This document shows positions 50,210-60,188 of a stretch of DNA of 64,000 bases, one piece after another (within the stretch, counting starts at the first letter, position 1; each line of letters begins with the position of its first letter). Location: positions 744,001 through 808,000 of the forward strand of contig CBDCGS010000010.1 of the NCBI GenBank assembly GCA_965216915.1. The letters are read 5' to 3'. The DNA comes from CBDCGS01 sp965216915 (GTDB taxonomy: Bacteria; Pseudomonadota; Alphaproteobacteria; UBA828). The notes under the pieces were generated by a model. That model was not told the origin of the DNA, did no database searches, and was given only the letters and a program-made list of their open reading frames with translations. The translations under genes were made by a program, and so were the position numbers.

Positions 50210-51424
50210 GTGCACGCCGCAGTCATCCGCCTGAAGAAACCGCGCCCCGGCACCCTGCTCGGACCCGGGCAAGTCGCGCGCCTCGGCGGGCTGATCACCG
50301 AGCAAGCGATCGACGTCGCCGTGATCGACGGTGCCCTAAGCCCCGTGCAACAGCGCAACCTCGAGCGCACATGGGGTTGCAAGGTGATCGACCGCACGGC
50401 GCTCATTCTCGAGATCTTCGCCGATCGCGCGCGCACCCGCGAAGGGCGCATGCAGGTCGAGCTCGCGGCGCTGACCTATCAGCGCAGCCGGCTGGTTCGC
50501 TCCTGGACCCACCTCGAGCGGCAGCGCGGCGGCCTGGGCTTCGTGGGTGGCCCGGGCGAGACCCAGATCGAGGCCGACCGCCGCCAGATCGGCGAGCGCA
50601 TCGCCCGGCTTCGGCGCTCGCTCGCGAGCGTCACGCGCACCCGCGCGATCCACCGCGCGGCGCGCGCCAAGGTGCCCTATCCGGTGGTCGCGCTCGTGGG
50701 CTACACCAATGCGGGCAAATCGACGCTCTTCAACCGCTTGACCGGCGCCACGGTAACCGCGCGCAATCGCCTCTTCGAGACGCTCGACCCGACGATGCGG
50801 GCGATCGATTTGCCATCCGGCGCCATGGTCATCCTCTCCGACACGGTCGGCTTCGTCTCGGAGCTGCCGCATGACCTCGTGGCGGCGTTTCGCGCCACCC
50901 TCGAGGAGGTCGTCGCGGCGGACCTCATCGTGCATGTGCGCGACATCGCTCATGCCGAGACACGGGCGCAGCGCGAGGACGTGCTGCGTGTGCTCGACGA
51001 GCTTGGCATCGGCGATCGCTTGGAAGGGAGCGTGATCGAGGTGCTCAACAAGCTCGACCGGCTTCCGCCCGCCGAGCGGGCGCAGTTCCAGACCGGGCGG
51101 GCGGACGCCGACGCGCGTTGGGTCGCGACCTCCGCACTGACGGGCGAGGGGCTGGATGACCTGGTGGCCGCGATCGACGCCCATTTCCAGCGGCAGCGCC
51201 CGGTGCTGGACGTGCGCGTGCCGGTTTCGGATGGCGCGACAGTGGCTTGGCTCTATGCCCATGGGGACGTGATCGAGCGCCACGACGCAGACGAGGCGGT
51301 CTTTCTTCGCGTGCGGCTGAGCGGGGCCGACGCCGGCCGGCTGGATCGGCGGGGTGTCGATTTCTCGCTTGCGGAGGGCGCGGCGAGCGCCCGCGCCACC
51401 GCCGGTGGGCGCAAGTCCGGTTGA
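50210..51424 (+). CDS. hflX: GTPase HflX (first conventional start given; N-terminus extends upstream)
   Basis: A ribosome-associated GTPase. Visible are the HflX domain (TLLGPGQVARLGGLITEQAI; GALSPVQQRNLERTWGCKVI; RTREGRMQVELAALTYQRSR; GFVGGPGETQIEADRR), a helical hairpin, and the G domain: P-loop GYTNAGKSTLFNRL, DTVGFVSELPHDLV and NKLDRLPP. The GTG at 50210 is the first ordinary start after the in-frame stop at 50003-50005, giving 404 residues. Yet the same frame upstream, from about 50042, reads WSAAVIHPVAG and RLTEAVSLASAIALDVV, which match the missing first strand and helix of HflX. Translation probably begins upstream at a non-standard codon, for example CTG at 50036, coupled to hfq. 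Confidence 0.93.
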   Translation: MHAAVIRLKKPRPGTLLGPGQVARLGGLITEQAIDVAVIDGALSPVQQRNLERTWGCKVIDRTALILEIFADRARTREGRMQVELAALTYQRSRLVRSWTHLERQRGGLGFVGGPGETQIEADRRQIGERIARLRRSLASVTRTRAIHRAARAKVPYPVVALVGYTNAGKSTLFNRLTGATVTARNRLFETLDPTMRAIDLPSGAMVILSDTVGFVSELPHDLVAAFRATLEEVVAADLIVHVRDIAHAETRAQREDVLRVLDELGIGDRLEGSVIEVLNKLDRLPPAERAQFQTGRADADARWVATSALTGEGLDDLVAAIDAHFQRQRPVLDVRVPVSDGATVAWLYAHGDVIERHDADEAVFLRVRLSGADAGRLDRRGVDFSLAEGAASARATAGGRKSG

Positions 51425-51450
51425 CAGCCACCCGGCGCACTTCCTATATA
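51421..51450 (+). promoter_or_regulatory. Sigma-70 promoter for groESL
   Basis: A perfect -35 TTGACA (51421-51426) overlaps the hflX stop. The -10 is CTATAT (51444-51449, 17-base spacer) or TATATA (51445-51450, 18-base spacer). Transcription should begin near 51457, inside the CIRCE-like repeat, leaving a leader of about 80 bases before groES. Confidence 0.75.
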
Positions 51451-51451
51451 G

Positions 51452-51478
51452 CGAGCACTCACCGGCCGAGAGCGCTAG
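51452..51478. promoter_or_regulatory. CIRCE-like operator (HrcA site) upstream of groES
   Basis: CGAGCACTC, a 9-base spacer, then GAGCGCTAG. Each arm matches seven of nine bases of the CIRCE consensus TTAGCACTC-N9-GAGTGCTAA, with the exact 9-base spacing. It lies over the predicted transcription start, the expected place for HrcA repression of a groESL operon. Confidence 0.75.
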
Positions 51479-51536
51479 CACTTGGCCTCACCCGAGCGCA
51501 AACTCTTGTGATGACGGAATTTTCGGGAGACGCGAC

Positions 51537-51824
51537 ATGAAGATCAAACCTCTGCACGACCGCGTGTTGGTTCGCCGCATCGAGCAAGACACCAAGACCG
51601 CCGGCGGCATCATCATTCCAGATACGGCGCAGGAAAAGCCGCAGGAAGGCGAAATCGTCGCCTGCGGTCCCGGCGAGCGTAGCGAAGACGGCGCGCTTGC
51701 CCCGCTCGACGTCAAGGCGGGCGACCGCATTCTGTTCGGCAAGTTCTCAGGAACGGATGTGAGCGTCGACGGCGAGGACTACCTGATCATGAAGGAGTCC
51801 GACATCATGGGCGTGATCGAGTAG
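51537..51824 (+). CDS. groES: Co-chaperonin GroES
   Basis: A 95-residue lid subunit. It begins MKIKPLHDRVLVRRIEQDTK, has the mobile loop TAGGIIIPDTAQEKPQEGEI that docks on GroEL, and ends KESDIMGVIE. All family landmarks are normal. GGGAGACGCGAC precedes the ATG. A sigma-70 promoter and CIRCE-like operator lie upstream, and groEL follows after 25 bases. The heptamer caps GroEL in the folding cycle. Confidence 0.97.
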   Translation: MKIKPLHDRVLVRRIEQDTKTAGGIIIPDTAQEKPQEGEIVACGPGERSEDGALAPLDVKAGDRILFGKFSGTDVSVDGEDYLIMKESDIMGVIE

Positions 51825-51849
51825 GCGCCCGCAACACGGAGTAGAGGCG

Positions 51850-53481
<1,632 letters not shown>

Positions 53482-53810
53482 TCCGCCGATGCTTGTCGTC
53501 CGCACGCCGGACCAAACCCAGGCAGTGAGCCGGTGACGCTGAAGAGGGCGGAGCAATAGGCCCCGCCCTCTTTTTGCACCCCCGTCTGGGCACCCGAATA
53601 TACGCCGGGACCAAAGAACGCATCTAAGATCTAGGCGTCCAATGTGGTCTCAAGCTGGAGCTGGTGTGGAGATTGGCGGCGGACTGATGAGCACGCTATC
53701 CTTGCCGGGACCTCCGCCGGTGCCGGATTGCGCGGCCGAGCACGAGCCCATTGCATCCGGAGACCGCATTCTCCCTGTCTAGCGTACCGCGCGTAAGCAC
53801 AGATTTTCTC
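53482..53810. other. Intergenic region after groEL
   Basis: 329 bases without a recognised gene. The first part holds the groEL terminator at 53543-53575. The rest shows no convincing promoter, RNA gene or repeat. A TTG at 53751 opens the cyclase frame 20 codons early, so part of 53751-53810 could be coding. Confidence 0.6.
53543..53575 (+). terminator. Rho-independent terminator of groESL
   Basis: AGAGGGCGG (53543-53551) pairs perfectly with CCGCCCTCT (53563-53571) around an 11-base loop, and TTTTT runs to 53575. It is 62 bases after the groEL stop and is the clearest intrinsic terminator in the window. Confidence 0.9.
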
Positions 53811-55061
53811 ATGAAACGACTGGATCTTATCGTCGATTGGTACGCGGCGACGCCGCCGGACCTTCCGGCGGGCGAGGCCCGTATCCATACCGGCGCGAAG
53901 ATCGGCTACAGCGTCTGGATGGTCGTCCAGGCGGCGACGGCGGTGGTCTTTCTCCTGCTCGATCAATACGTGCTCGCCGCCTACAACGGCGCCGGCGTCC
54001 TCCTCACGGCCTTCTGTTTCGTCAGCCTGCTGACCGGACGGCCGGATATCGGCTTCTTGATCGTCAATGTGCAGAATATTGGCGGTGTCATCCTGACCAC
54101 GATCTATGTCGGCGTGGCGCCTGGCTTCTTCCTCCTCGCCCTGATCGGCCTGATTTATTGCACCCTCGCCGAATGGGTGAGCCGGCGCACCCAGTGGATC
54201 CTGATGGCCGCTTGCGCGGCGAGTTTCCTCGGCATGCTGCTTTACGGTCTAACCGTGGCGCCGCTCGCACCGCTCCCGCTGACTTGGGTGATGATTTTCG
54301 CGGCGTTCAACGCGCTCGCAACGGCCGGCCTACTGCTCATGGTCGCGCTCACCTACCGCCAAACCGTCGACAGGGCCGAAGCGGCGCTCGAGGCCGAATA
54401 CGCGAAGTCCGAGGCGCTGTTGCACAACATCATGCCGCCAGCGGTGGCTGAGCGGCTGAAGCAGAACCCCGACGTCATTGTCGACAGCCACAAGACGGTG
54501 ACAATCCTGTTCGCCGACATCGTGGGCTTTACCGACATGGCCGGACGCGCGACACCGGAGGCGCTGATCACCCTGCTCAACAAGACGTTCAGCCGCTTCG
54601 ACGCGCTGGTCGATGAGATGAACCTGGAGAAGATCAAGACCATCGGAGACGCGTACATGGTGGTGGCGGGCCTGCCTGCTGCCCGCGACGACCACGCCGA
54701 AGCCATCGCCCGCCTCGCACTGGCCATGGTCGCGGCGACCACGGAGGTCTCGCGGGAGATGGAGGAGGGGGTGCAGATCCGCATCGGGATCCATACCGGG
54801 CCTGTCGTCGCCGGTGTGATCGGCCAGAAGAAGTTCGCTTATGACCTGTGGGGCGACACCGTGAACATCGCCGCGCGCATGGAAAGCCATGGCGAGGCCG
54901 GACGGATACAGATCACCGCGGACACCGCCTCGTACCTGGAAGAGCAATTTGACGTGGAGCCGCGCGGCGAGATCGAGGTGAAAGGGAAGGGCATGATGAC
55001 GGTGTTCTTCCTAAACGGCGAAAAGACGATCGGGGAGTCACAGGCATCGGCCGCCGATTAG
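53811..55061 (+). CDS. Membrane-bound class III adenylate cyclase
   Basis: A 416-residue protein. The N-terminal half has about six membrane helices (VWMVVQAATAVVFLLLDQYV; AGVLLTAFCFVSLLTG; FFLLALIGLIYCTLAEWV; ILMAACAASFLGMLLYG; WVMIFAAFNALATAGLLLMV). A short signalling helix (SEALLHNIMPPAVAERLKQN) joins the C-terminal cyclase domain. Metal-binding Asp residues lie in VTILFADIVGFTDMA and TIGDAYMVVAG; Lys in EKIKTIGDAYM and Asp in YDLWGDTVNIAARMES are the adenine-selecting pair, so cAMP is the predicted product. I use the ATG at 53811; a TTG at 53751 would add 20 residues. The sensed signal is unknown. It converges on the aminotransferase gene after 15 bases. Confidence 0.9.
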   Translation: MKRLDLIVDWYAATPPDLPAGEARIHTGAKIGYSVWMVVQAATAVVFLLLDQYVLAAYNGAGVLLTAFCFVSLLTGRPDIGFLIVNVQNIGGVILTTIYVGVAPGFFLLALIGLIYCTLAEWVSRRTQWILMAACAASFLGMLLYGLTVAPLAPLPLTWVMIFAAFNALATAGLLLMVALTYRQTVDRAEAALEAEYAKSEALLHNIMPPAVAERLKQNPDVIVDSHKTVTILFADIVGFTDMAGRATPEALITLLNKTFSRFDALVDEMNLEKIKTIGDAYMVVAGLPAARDDHAEAIARLALAMVAATTEVSREMEEGVQIRIGIHTGPVVAGVIGQKKFAYDLWGDTVNIAARMESHGEAGRIQITADTASYLEEQFDVEPRGEIEVKGKGMMTVFFLNGEKTIGESQASAAD

Positions 55062-55076
55062 CTATCGCGTGGTGCC

Positions 55077-55967
55077 TCAGTCGTTGTAGATCGGCGTCGC
55101 ATGCGCGCCTGAGTCCCGGAGCGTCCAGTAGAGTGCGTCCAGCCGTTCGGTGAGGGGCCCGGGGATCGGGCCGGGGAGTGGGCGGCCGGCGACCTCGCGC
55201 ACGGCGAGCGCGCCGCCGGCGGTGCTGCAGGTGAACACCTCGTCGGCGGTGTAGAGGTCGAAGGCGGTGAGGTCGGTCGCCTCGACCGGGATGTCGGCAT
55301 CGCGCGCGACCTCGATGAAGGTCTCGCGCGTGATGCCGCGCAGGATGTTGCGGCCGGGCGTCTTGAGCACGCCATCCTTGACGATGAAGATGTTGGAGGC
55401 GGGTCCCTCGCAGACATTGCCGGCCTGATCGAGCCAGATCACGTCGTCGCAGCCGGCCTCCAGGGCCTCGATGCGCGCGAGCTGGTAGTGCAGTCGGTCG
55501 AGGCTCTTGTAGCGCGCGTCCAGGCTGTCGGGGCCGAAGGCGCGCAGGTGCGTGATGAAGAGGCTGATGCCGCTGCGCCGCGTCGCCTCGTCGGCGAGAA
55601 AGATGTAGGGGGCTGCCCAGACGATTTGCGTGGCATCGAAGTCGCGCGGGTCCGCGATGATCTGCTTGGGCACACCGCGCGTCACGATGAAGCGGATGCT
55701 CGCGTCGCGCAGCCCGTTGCGGCGCACCGTCTCGATGATCGCATGGCGCCAGTCGTCTGGCGTCATGGCGGTGGTGAGGCGGGTTGCGCGGAGGGAATCG
55801 TAGAAGCGCGCGATGTGCTGATCGAGCTTGAAGATCGACCCTTTCCAGGCCGAGACCACGTCGAACACGCCATCACCCAGCAGAAACCCCTGGTCCAGCA
55901 CCGAGAGCGTGGCCTCGCTCAGCGGCTTGTAGTCGCCATTGATGTAGAGGATCGGCTCGGTGGTCAT
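55077..55967 (-). CDS. Class IV PLP aminotransferase, copy 4
   Basis: A 296-residue fold-type IV aminotransferase related to copies 1 and 2: VFDVVSAWKGSIFKLDQHIA, PLP-lysine region ARYKSLDRLHYQLARIEALE, NVCEGPASNIFIVKDG and CSTAGGALAVREVAG. The lysine segment reads YKSLDR where the two other copies read KNYNR, so it has diverged at the active site. The start at 55967 overlaps the mazG stop by four bases (ATGA). A longer open frame to 56168 lies over mazG and is discarded. Substrate unknown. Its insertion next to mazG parallels the aminotransferase placed between kdsA and eno. Confidence 0.9.
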   Translation of the reverse strand: MTTEPILYINGDYKPLSEATLSVLDQGFLLGDGVFDVVSAWKGSIFKLDQHIARFYDSLRATRLTTAMTPDDWRHAIIETVRRNGLRDASIRFIVTRGVPKQIIADPRDFDATQIVWAAPYIFLADEATRRSGISLFITHLRAFGPDSLDARYKSLDRLHYQLARIEALEAGCDDVIWLDQAGNVCEGPASNIFIVKDGVLKTPGRNILRGITRETFIEVARDADIPVEATDLTAFDLYTADEVFTCSTAGGALAVREVAGRPLPGPIPGPLTERLDALYWTLRDSGAHATPIYND

Positions 55968-56815
55968 GGCTCTTGGTCCTCGTTGCGCTCGGCCGCCTTG
56001 ACAGCCTGCCAGAGACGCTCCAGCTCGTCCAAGTCTGCATTGCCGGGCGCGCGCCCCTGGGCTCCGAGCAAGGCCTCGATGGCGCGAAACCGGGTTTCGA
56101 ACTTGGCGTTGGCGTCGCGCAGCGCGGCCTCGGACTCGATGCCCGCATGGCGGGCGAAATTGACGCATGCGAACAAGAGATCGCCGAGCTCCTCGGCCAC
56201 CTGGTCGGCCCGATCGGCCGGGTCTGCGGCAGCATCATCGAGGGCGCGGCGAAGCTCGCCGATCTCTTCCTCGATCTTGTCGAGCACGGGCGCAACGTTC
56301 GGCCAGTCGAAGCCGACGCGGGCGGCGCGCTTCTGCAGCTTCTCGGCGCGGAGCAGGGCGGGGAGGCCGAGCGCCACGCCCTCCAGCGCACTCGGCGCGC
56401 GGCCCTCGGCGGCGGCCTTGGCGGCGCGCTCCTCGGCCTTCTGATCCTCCCAGGCGCGCGTCTGCGCGTCCGCGCTCTCGATCGTGCGGTCGTCGAAGAC
56501 ATGCGGATGGCGCCGGATCATCTTATCGGCGATGGCGCCGGCCACCTGGTCGAAATCGAAGGTGCCGCGCTCGTCGGCCATCTGGGCGTGAAAGACCACT
56601 TGGAGGAGGAGGTCGCCAAGCTCGTCGCGGAGCGCCGCCATATCATCCTGGCGGATCGCTTCGGCGACCTCGTAGGCTTCCTCGATCGTGTAGGGCGCGA
56701 TCGTCTCGAAGGTCTGCTCGAGATCCCACGGACAACCGCCATCCGGCGCGCGCAGCTGGCGCATCACCGCGAGCAGGCGCTCGATGCCGGTGGCGGGCGG
56801 CGGTGTGTCAGGCAC
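55964..56815 (-). CDS. mazG: Nucleoside triphosphate pyrophosphohydrolase MazG
   Basis: A 283-residue protein with two MazG domains that hydrolyse NTPs and dNTPs to monophosphates. Domain 1: LRAPDGGCPWDLEQTFETIA, YTIEEAYEVAEAI and LRDELGDLLLQVVFHAQMAD. Domain 2: VLDKIEEEIGELRRALDDAA and VAEELGDLLFACVNFARHAG. The Glu/Asp metal ligands (EExxE, ExxD) are visible in both. I chose the GTG at 56815 (PDTPPPATGIERLL) because the homologous part begins there; the frame is open to 56941. In many relatives mazG is near hflX. It is translationally coupled to the aminotransferase downstream. Confidence 0.93.
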   Translation of the reverse strand: MPDTPPPATGIERLLAVMRQLRAPDGGCPWDLEQTFETIAPYTIEEAYEVAEAIRQDDMAALRDELGDLLLQVVFHAQMADERGTFDFDQVAGAIADKMIRRHPHVFDDRTIESADAQTRAWEDQKAEERAAKAAAEGRAPSALEGVALGLPALLRAEKLQKRAARVGFDWPNVAPVLDKIEEEIGELRRALDDAAADPADRADQVAEELGDLLFACVNFARHAGIESEAALRDANAKFETRFRAIEALLGAQGRAPGNADLDELERLWQAVKAAERNEDQEP

Positions 56816-56965
56816 GGTCGCAGGCTTTCCCGGCCGCCGGCGGTCGCGTGGCGGTCGACGGCATAATGGGAGCAGGGGGGCCCGCCGGCGCGAACGCCCG
56901 GGCACGCGGACACCTGGAGTCAGCTGATCCAGTTTTCGCATAATTTATATTATGGAAAATATCGA

Positions 56966-57799
56966 TCATGAGCCGCGGGATGACCGTGATGATGACTGTG
57001 ACACGCGCTCCCCGCGGGATTCGGGTGTCTCTCCGAGTGCCTTGGTGTCGATGGTCATCCCGTCATAGCCCGGCACCACCCCGGGCGGTAGCTCCCCGCA
57101 GAGCGTCTCGTAGTCGAACTGGTGCGACATATGTGTCAGCACCGCGAGCGCCGGGCGTACCCGCGCCACCCATTCGAGTGTCATGGCCAGGTGCGCATGG
57201 GTCGGATGGGACTTGTATCCGAGGCAATCCACCACCCAGGCGCGGATCCCTTCCAGCGCGGCGAACGACGTCTCCGGGAACCCGTTGACGTCGGTCGAAT
57301 ATGCGAACGGTCCGAAGCGATAGCCGGTGGTCGTGCCCCGGCCGTGGTGCTGCACAAAGGGTTCGACCGTCAGTCCGCCGACCGTGAACGGGCCGTCCAC
57401 CGGCACCGGATTGAGGCTCGGCCGGGTCCACCATTGTCCTGGCGGGCCAAAGGCATAGCTGAAGCGGCTCTGAATCATGGCGAGCGTCTCCGGTGTCCCG
57501 TAGGCATCGAGCGCGCTTTGCCGGTGATAGTTGATCGAGCGCAGATCATCGAGGCCATGCACGTGATCCGCATGGCCATGGGTATAGAGCACGGCGTCGA
57601 CCGTTTTGACGCCGGCTTGAACCAACTGATCGTGGAGATCCGGCGGCGTATCGACCAGGACCCGGGTGTCGGCATGCTCGACCAGCACTGAGACCCGCCG
57701 CCGCCGGTTGCGCGGGTCGGCCGAGCGGCAGACGGCGCAGTCGCAGCCGATCATCGGCACGCCGCTCGAGGTTCCGCAGCCGAGAACGGTGATTTTCAT
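56966..57799 (-). CDS. MBL-fold metal-dependent hydrolase (PhnP-like)
   Basis: A 277-residue metallo-beta-lactamase-fold phosphodiesterase-type protein. It starts MKITVLGCGTSSGVPMIGCD, contains the zinc motif YTHGHADHVHGLDDLRSIN, and further ligands in FVQHHGRGTTTGYRFG, STDVNGF and LTHMSHQFDY. A CDCAVC cluster near residue 20 resembles the structural zinc site of PhnP-like enzymes. Close relatives hydrolyse cyclic phosphodiesters; the substrate here is unknown. The last 15 residues are a Ser/Arg-rich tail. Its start overlaps the tatD stop by four bases, fixing an operon with tatD and metG. Confidence 0.9.
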   Translation of the reverse strand: MKITVLGCGTSSGVPMIGCDCAVCRSADPRNRRRRVSVLVEHADTRVLVDTPPDLHDQLVQAGVKTVDAVLYTHGHADHVHGLDDLRSINYHRQSALDAYGTPETLAMIQSRFSYAFGPPGQWWTRPSLNPVPVDGPFTVGGLTVEPFVQHHGRGTTTGYRFGPFAYSTDVNGFPETSFAALEGIRAWVVDCLGYKSHPTHAHLAMTLEWVARVRPALAVLTHMSHQFDYETLCGELPPGVVPGYDGMTIDTKALGETPESRGERVSQSSSRSSRGS

Positions 57800-58623
57800 T
57801 GTTTAACAGCGGTTTGTTTGTCTGCCTTGCGGAAGAGATCGAAAAAATTGCCGGTCGTCGCCTCGGCCACGATATCAAGCGGCAAGCCCTTGATTTCTGC
57901 GAGTGTTTCGGCCGTTTTGGCGACGAAAGCGGGCTCGTTGCGCTTGCCTCGGTGCGGCACCGGCGCGAGATAAGGCGCGTCGGTCTCGACCAAGAGGCGC
58001 GCGAGCGGCAGGTCGGCGGCAATCGCGCGGAGTTCCTCGGCCTTCTTGAAGGTGAGAATGCCCGAGAACGAGACGGAAAGGCCGAGCGCCAAAGCCGTTT
58101 CGGCGACCGCGCGGCCGGCGCTGAAGCAATGGATCACGCCGGGGAAGGCGCCCCTGCCCGCCTCTTCCTCTAGCACGCGGCGTGTCGCGTCATCGGCGTC
58201 GCGCGTGTGCACGATCAGCGGAAGCCCGGTCTCACGCGCCGCCTCTATGTGCTTGCGAAAGCTCACCTCCTGGACGTCGCGCGGACTATTGTCGTAATAA
58301 AAATCGAGCCCCGTCTCGCCGATCCCGATCACCTTCGGATGATCCGCCATGGCGACCAAGTGGGCGGTCGTGATTTCGGGCTCCTCCGCAACATGATGCG
58401 GGTGAATGCCGACCGAGCACCAGAGCGTCGAGCGGGCGCTCGCGAGCGCCCGCACTTGGTCGAACTGCGTGACGCGGGTGCAGATGGTCTGCGCCGCGAC
58501 CACGCCCGCCGCCGCCGCGCGGTTCATCACGCCATCCAGGTCGTCGGCGAAATCCGGAAAATCGAGGTGGCAGTGGCTGTCGATCAGCGCGGGCGGGCCG
58601 CCGGCGGCGCGCTCAGGAGGCAT
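57796..58623 (-). CDS. tatD: TatD-family metal-dependent deoxyribonuclease
   Basis: A 275-residue TIM-barrel hydrolase. Metal and active-site motifs in order: LIDSHCHLDFPDFADDL, CSVGIHPHHVAE, VIGIGETGLDFYYDNS, LIVHTRDADDATRRVL, VIHCFSAG and LLVETDAPYLAPVPHRGKRN. Family members are 3'-5' exonucleases active on damaged or single-stranded DNA, and some act on RNA ends. The ATG at 58623 overlaps the last 11 bases of metG and has CAGGAGG-like sequence within the metG end upstream. The metG-tatD-MBL order is usual in alphaproteobacteria. Confidence 0.94.
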   Translation of the reverse strand: MPPERAAGGPPALIDSHCHLDFPDFADDLDGVMNRAAAAGVVAAQTICTRVTQFDQVRALASARSTLWCSVGIHPHHVAEEPEITTAHLVAMADHPKVIGIGETGLDFYYDNSPRDVQEVSFRKHIEAARETGLPLIVHTRDADDATRRVLEEEAGRGAFPGVIHCFSAGRAVAETALALGLSVSFSGILTFKKAEELRAIAADLPLARLLVETDAPYLAPVPHRGKRNEPAFVAKTAETLAEIKGLPLDIVAEATTGNFFDLFRKADKQTAVKQ

Positions 58624-60169
58624 CGGCCTCCTCCGTGAGCCGTGGGAACACCGGCGCGGGCTTCGGAAGCGCCTGACCCGGCGTGAGCCGGCCGGCAGCA
58701 CCGAACGTGGAGAGATCGCGCCGGTCGGACCCAACGCCGAGTTGATCGAGCATCCGCCCGCTCGCATCGGGCATCACGGGCTGGGTCAGGAGCGCAAGGC
58801 AGCGCACTGTTTCGGCAACCACATAGAGCACCGTGGCCATGCGGTCGGGGTCCGTCTTGCGGAGCGCCCAGGGGGCTTGGTCGTCGACATAGCGGTTGGC
58901 CTGGCTCACCACCTCCCAGATCCGCGTGAGCGCGAGGTGGAAGGCTTGCGCGCCATAATCGGCACGCACCGCGGCGAGCAGGCCGTCGGCCGCGCCGATC
59001 AGCGCCTCGTCCGCGTCCGTGAACGGGCCGGGCGTCGGCACCGCCGCATCGCAGTTGCGGTTGATCATGGTGAGGATGCGCTGGGCGAGATTGCCATAGT
59101 CGTTGGCGAGATCGTTGTTCGCGCGCCCGATCATCGCGCGGTGGGAGAAGTCGCCGTCATTTCCGAACGGTACTTCGCGCAACAGGAAATAGCGCATTTG
59201 ATCAAGGCCATAGCGCGCGATAATCTGATGCGGGTCGATCGCGTTGCCGAGGGATTTCGACATCTTCTGGCCCTCGATCGTCCACCAGCCGTGGGCGAAG
59301 ACGCGCGCGGGCGGCGCGACGCCCGCGGCGAGCAGGAAGGCCGGCCAGTAGACCGCGTGAAAGCGCACGATGTCTTTGCCGACCATGTGCAGATTGGCCG
59401 GCCAATAGGTCCGATAGGAGGCGGCGCTCTCATCCGGAAAGCCCGCCGCGGTGATGTAGTTGGTGAGCGCGTCCAGCCAAACATACATGATGTGGTCGGA
59501 ATCCCCCGGCACGGGGATCCCCCACTTGAAGCTGGTGCGCGACACCGAGAGATCGTTGAGGCCGCCCTCGACGAAGCTGATCACCTCGTTGCGACGGCTC
59601 GCTGGCGCGATGAAGTCGGGATGGTCGGCATAATATTGCAGCAGCTGGTCTTGCATCGCGGAGAGCTTGAAGAAATAGCTCGGCTCCTCGACCCATTCGA
59701 CCGGCGCGCCGCTCGGCGCCCGCTTCGCGCCGTCGGCCTCCTCGGTGAGTTCCGATTCCGCATAGAACGCCTCGTCGCGCACCGAGTACCAGCCGGCATA
59801 TTTGCCGAGATAGATGTGGCCGTTCGCCTCGATCCGCCGCCACAGCTCCTGACAGGCCGCCGTATGCCGCGCCTCGGTGGTGCGGATGAAATCGTCGTTG
59901 CTGAGGCCGATCGCCACCGCAAGCTCCCGAAAACGCTCGGAAACCTCGTCGACGAAAGCCTTCGGCGCGGTGCCCGCGGCGGCCGCCGATTTTTCGACCT
60001 TCTGGCCGTGCTCGTCGGTGCCGGTCAAGAACATCACGTCGTGGCCGTCGAGCCGCATGAAGCGCGCCAGCGCATCGCACGCGATAGACGTATAGGCGTG
60101 GCCGATGTGGGGCGAATCGTTGACGTAATAGATCGGCGTCGTGACGTAATACGCGGGCGCCCGCGTCAT
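58613..60169 (-). CDS. metG: Methionyl-tRNA synthetase
   Basis: A 518-residue class I aminoacyl-tRNA synthetase. The HIGH motif is YYVNDSPHIGHAYTSIACDA and the KMSKS loop GQKMSKSLGNAIDP. The catalytic domain contains FLTGTDEHGQKVEKSAAA; the anticodon-binding helix bundle follows with VSQANRYVDDQAPWALRKTD. The zinc knuckle region has no Cys quartet, so this is the zinc-free short type without the C-terminal dimerisation domain. It charges initiator and elongator tRNAs with methionine. It lies 19 bases after holB and overlaps tatD. Confidence 0.97.
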   Translation of the reverse strand: MTRAPAYYVTTPIYYVNDSPHIGHAYTSIACDALARFMRLDGHDVMFLTGTDEHGQKVEKSAAAAGTAPKAFVDEVSERFRELAVAIGLSNDDFIRTTEARHTAACQELWRRIEANGHIYLGKYAGWYSVRDEAFYAESELTEEADGAKRAPSGAPVEWVEEPSYFFKLSAMQDQLLQYYADHPDFIAPASRRNEVISFVEGGLNDLSVSRTSFKWGIPVPGDSDHIMYVWLDALTNYITAAGFPDESAASYRTYWPANLHMVGKDIVRFHAVYWPAFLLAAGVAPPARVFAHGWWTIEGQKMSKSLGNAIDPHQIIARYGLDQMRYFLLREVPFGNDGDFSHRAMIGRANNDLANDYGNLAQRILTMINRNCDAAVPTPGPFTDADEALIGAADGLLAAVRADYGAQAFHLALTRIWEVVSQANRYVDDQAPWALRKTDPDRMATVLYVVAETVRCLALLTQPVMPDASGRMLDQLGVGSDRRDLSTFGAAGRLTPGQALPKPAPVFPRLTEEADAS

Positions 60170-60188
60170 GTCTGCTCTCCGGTATTGG

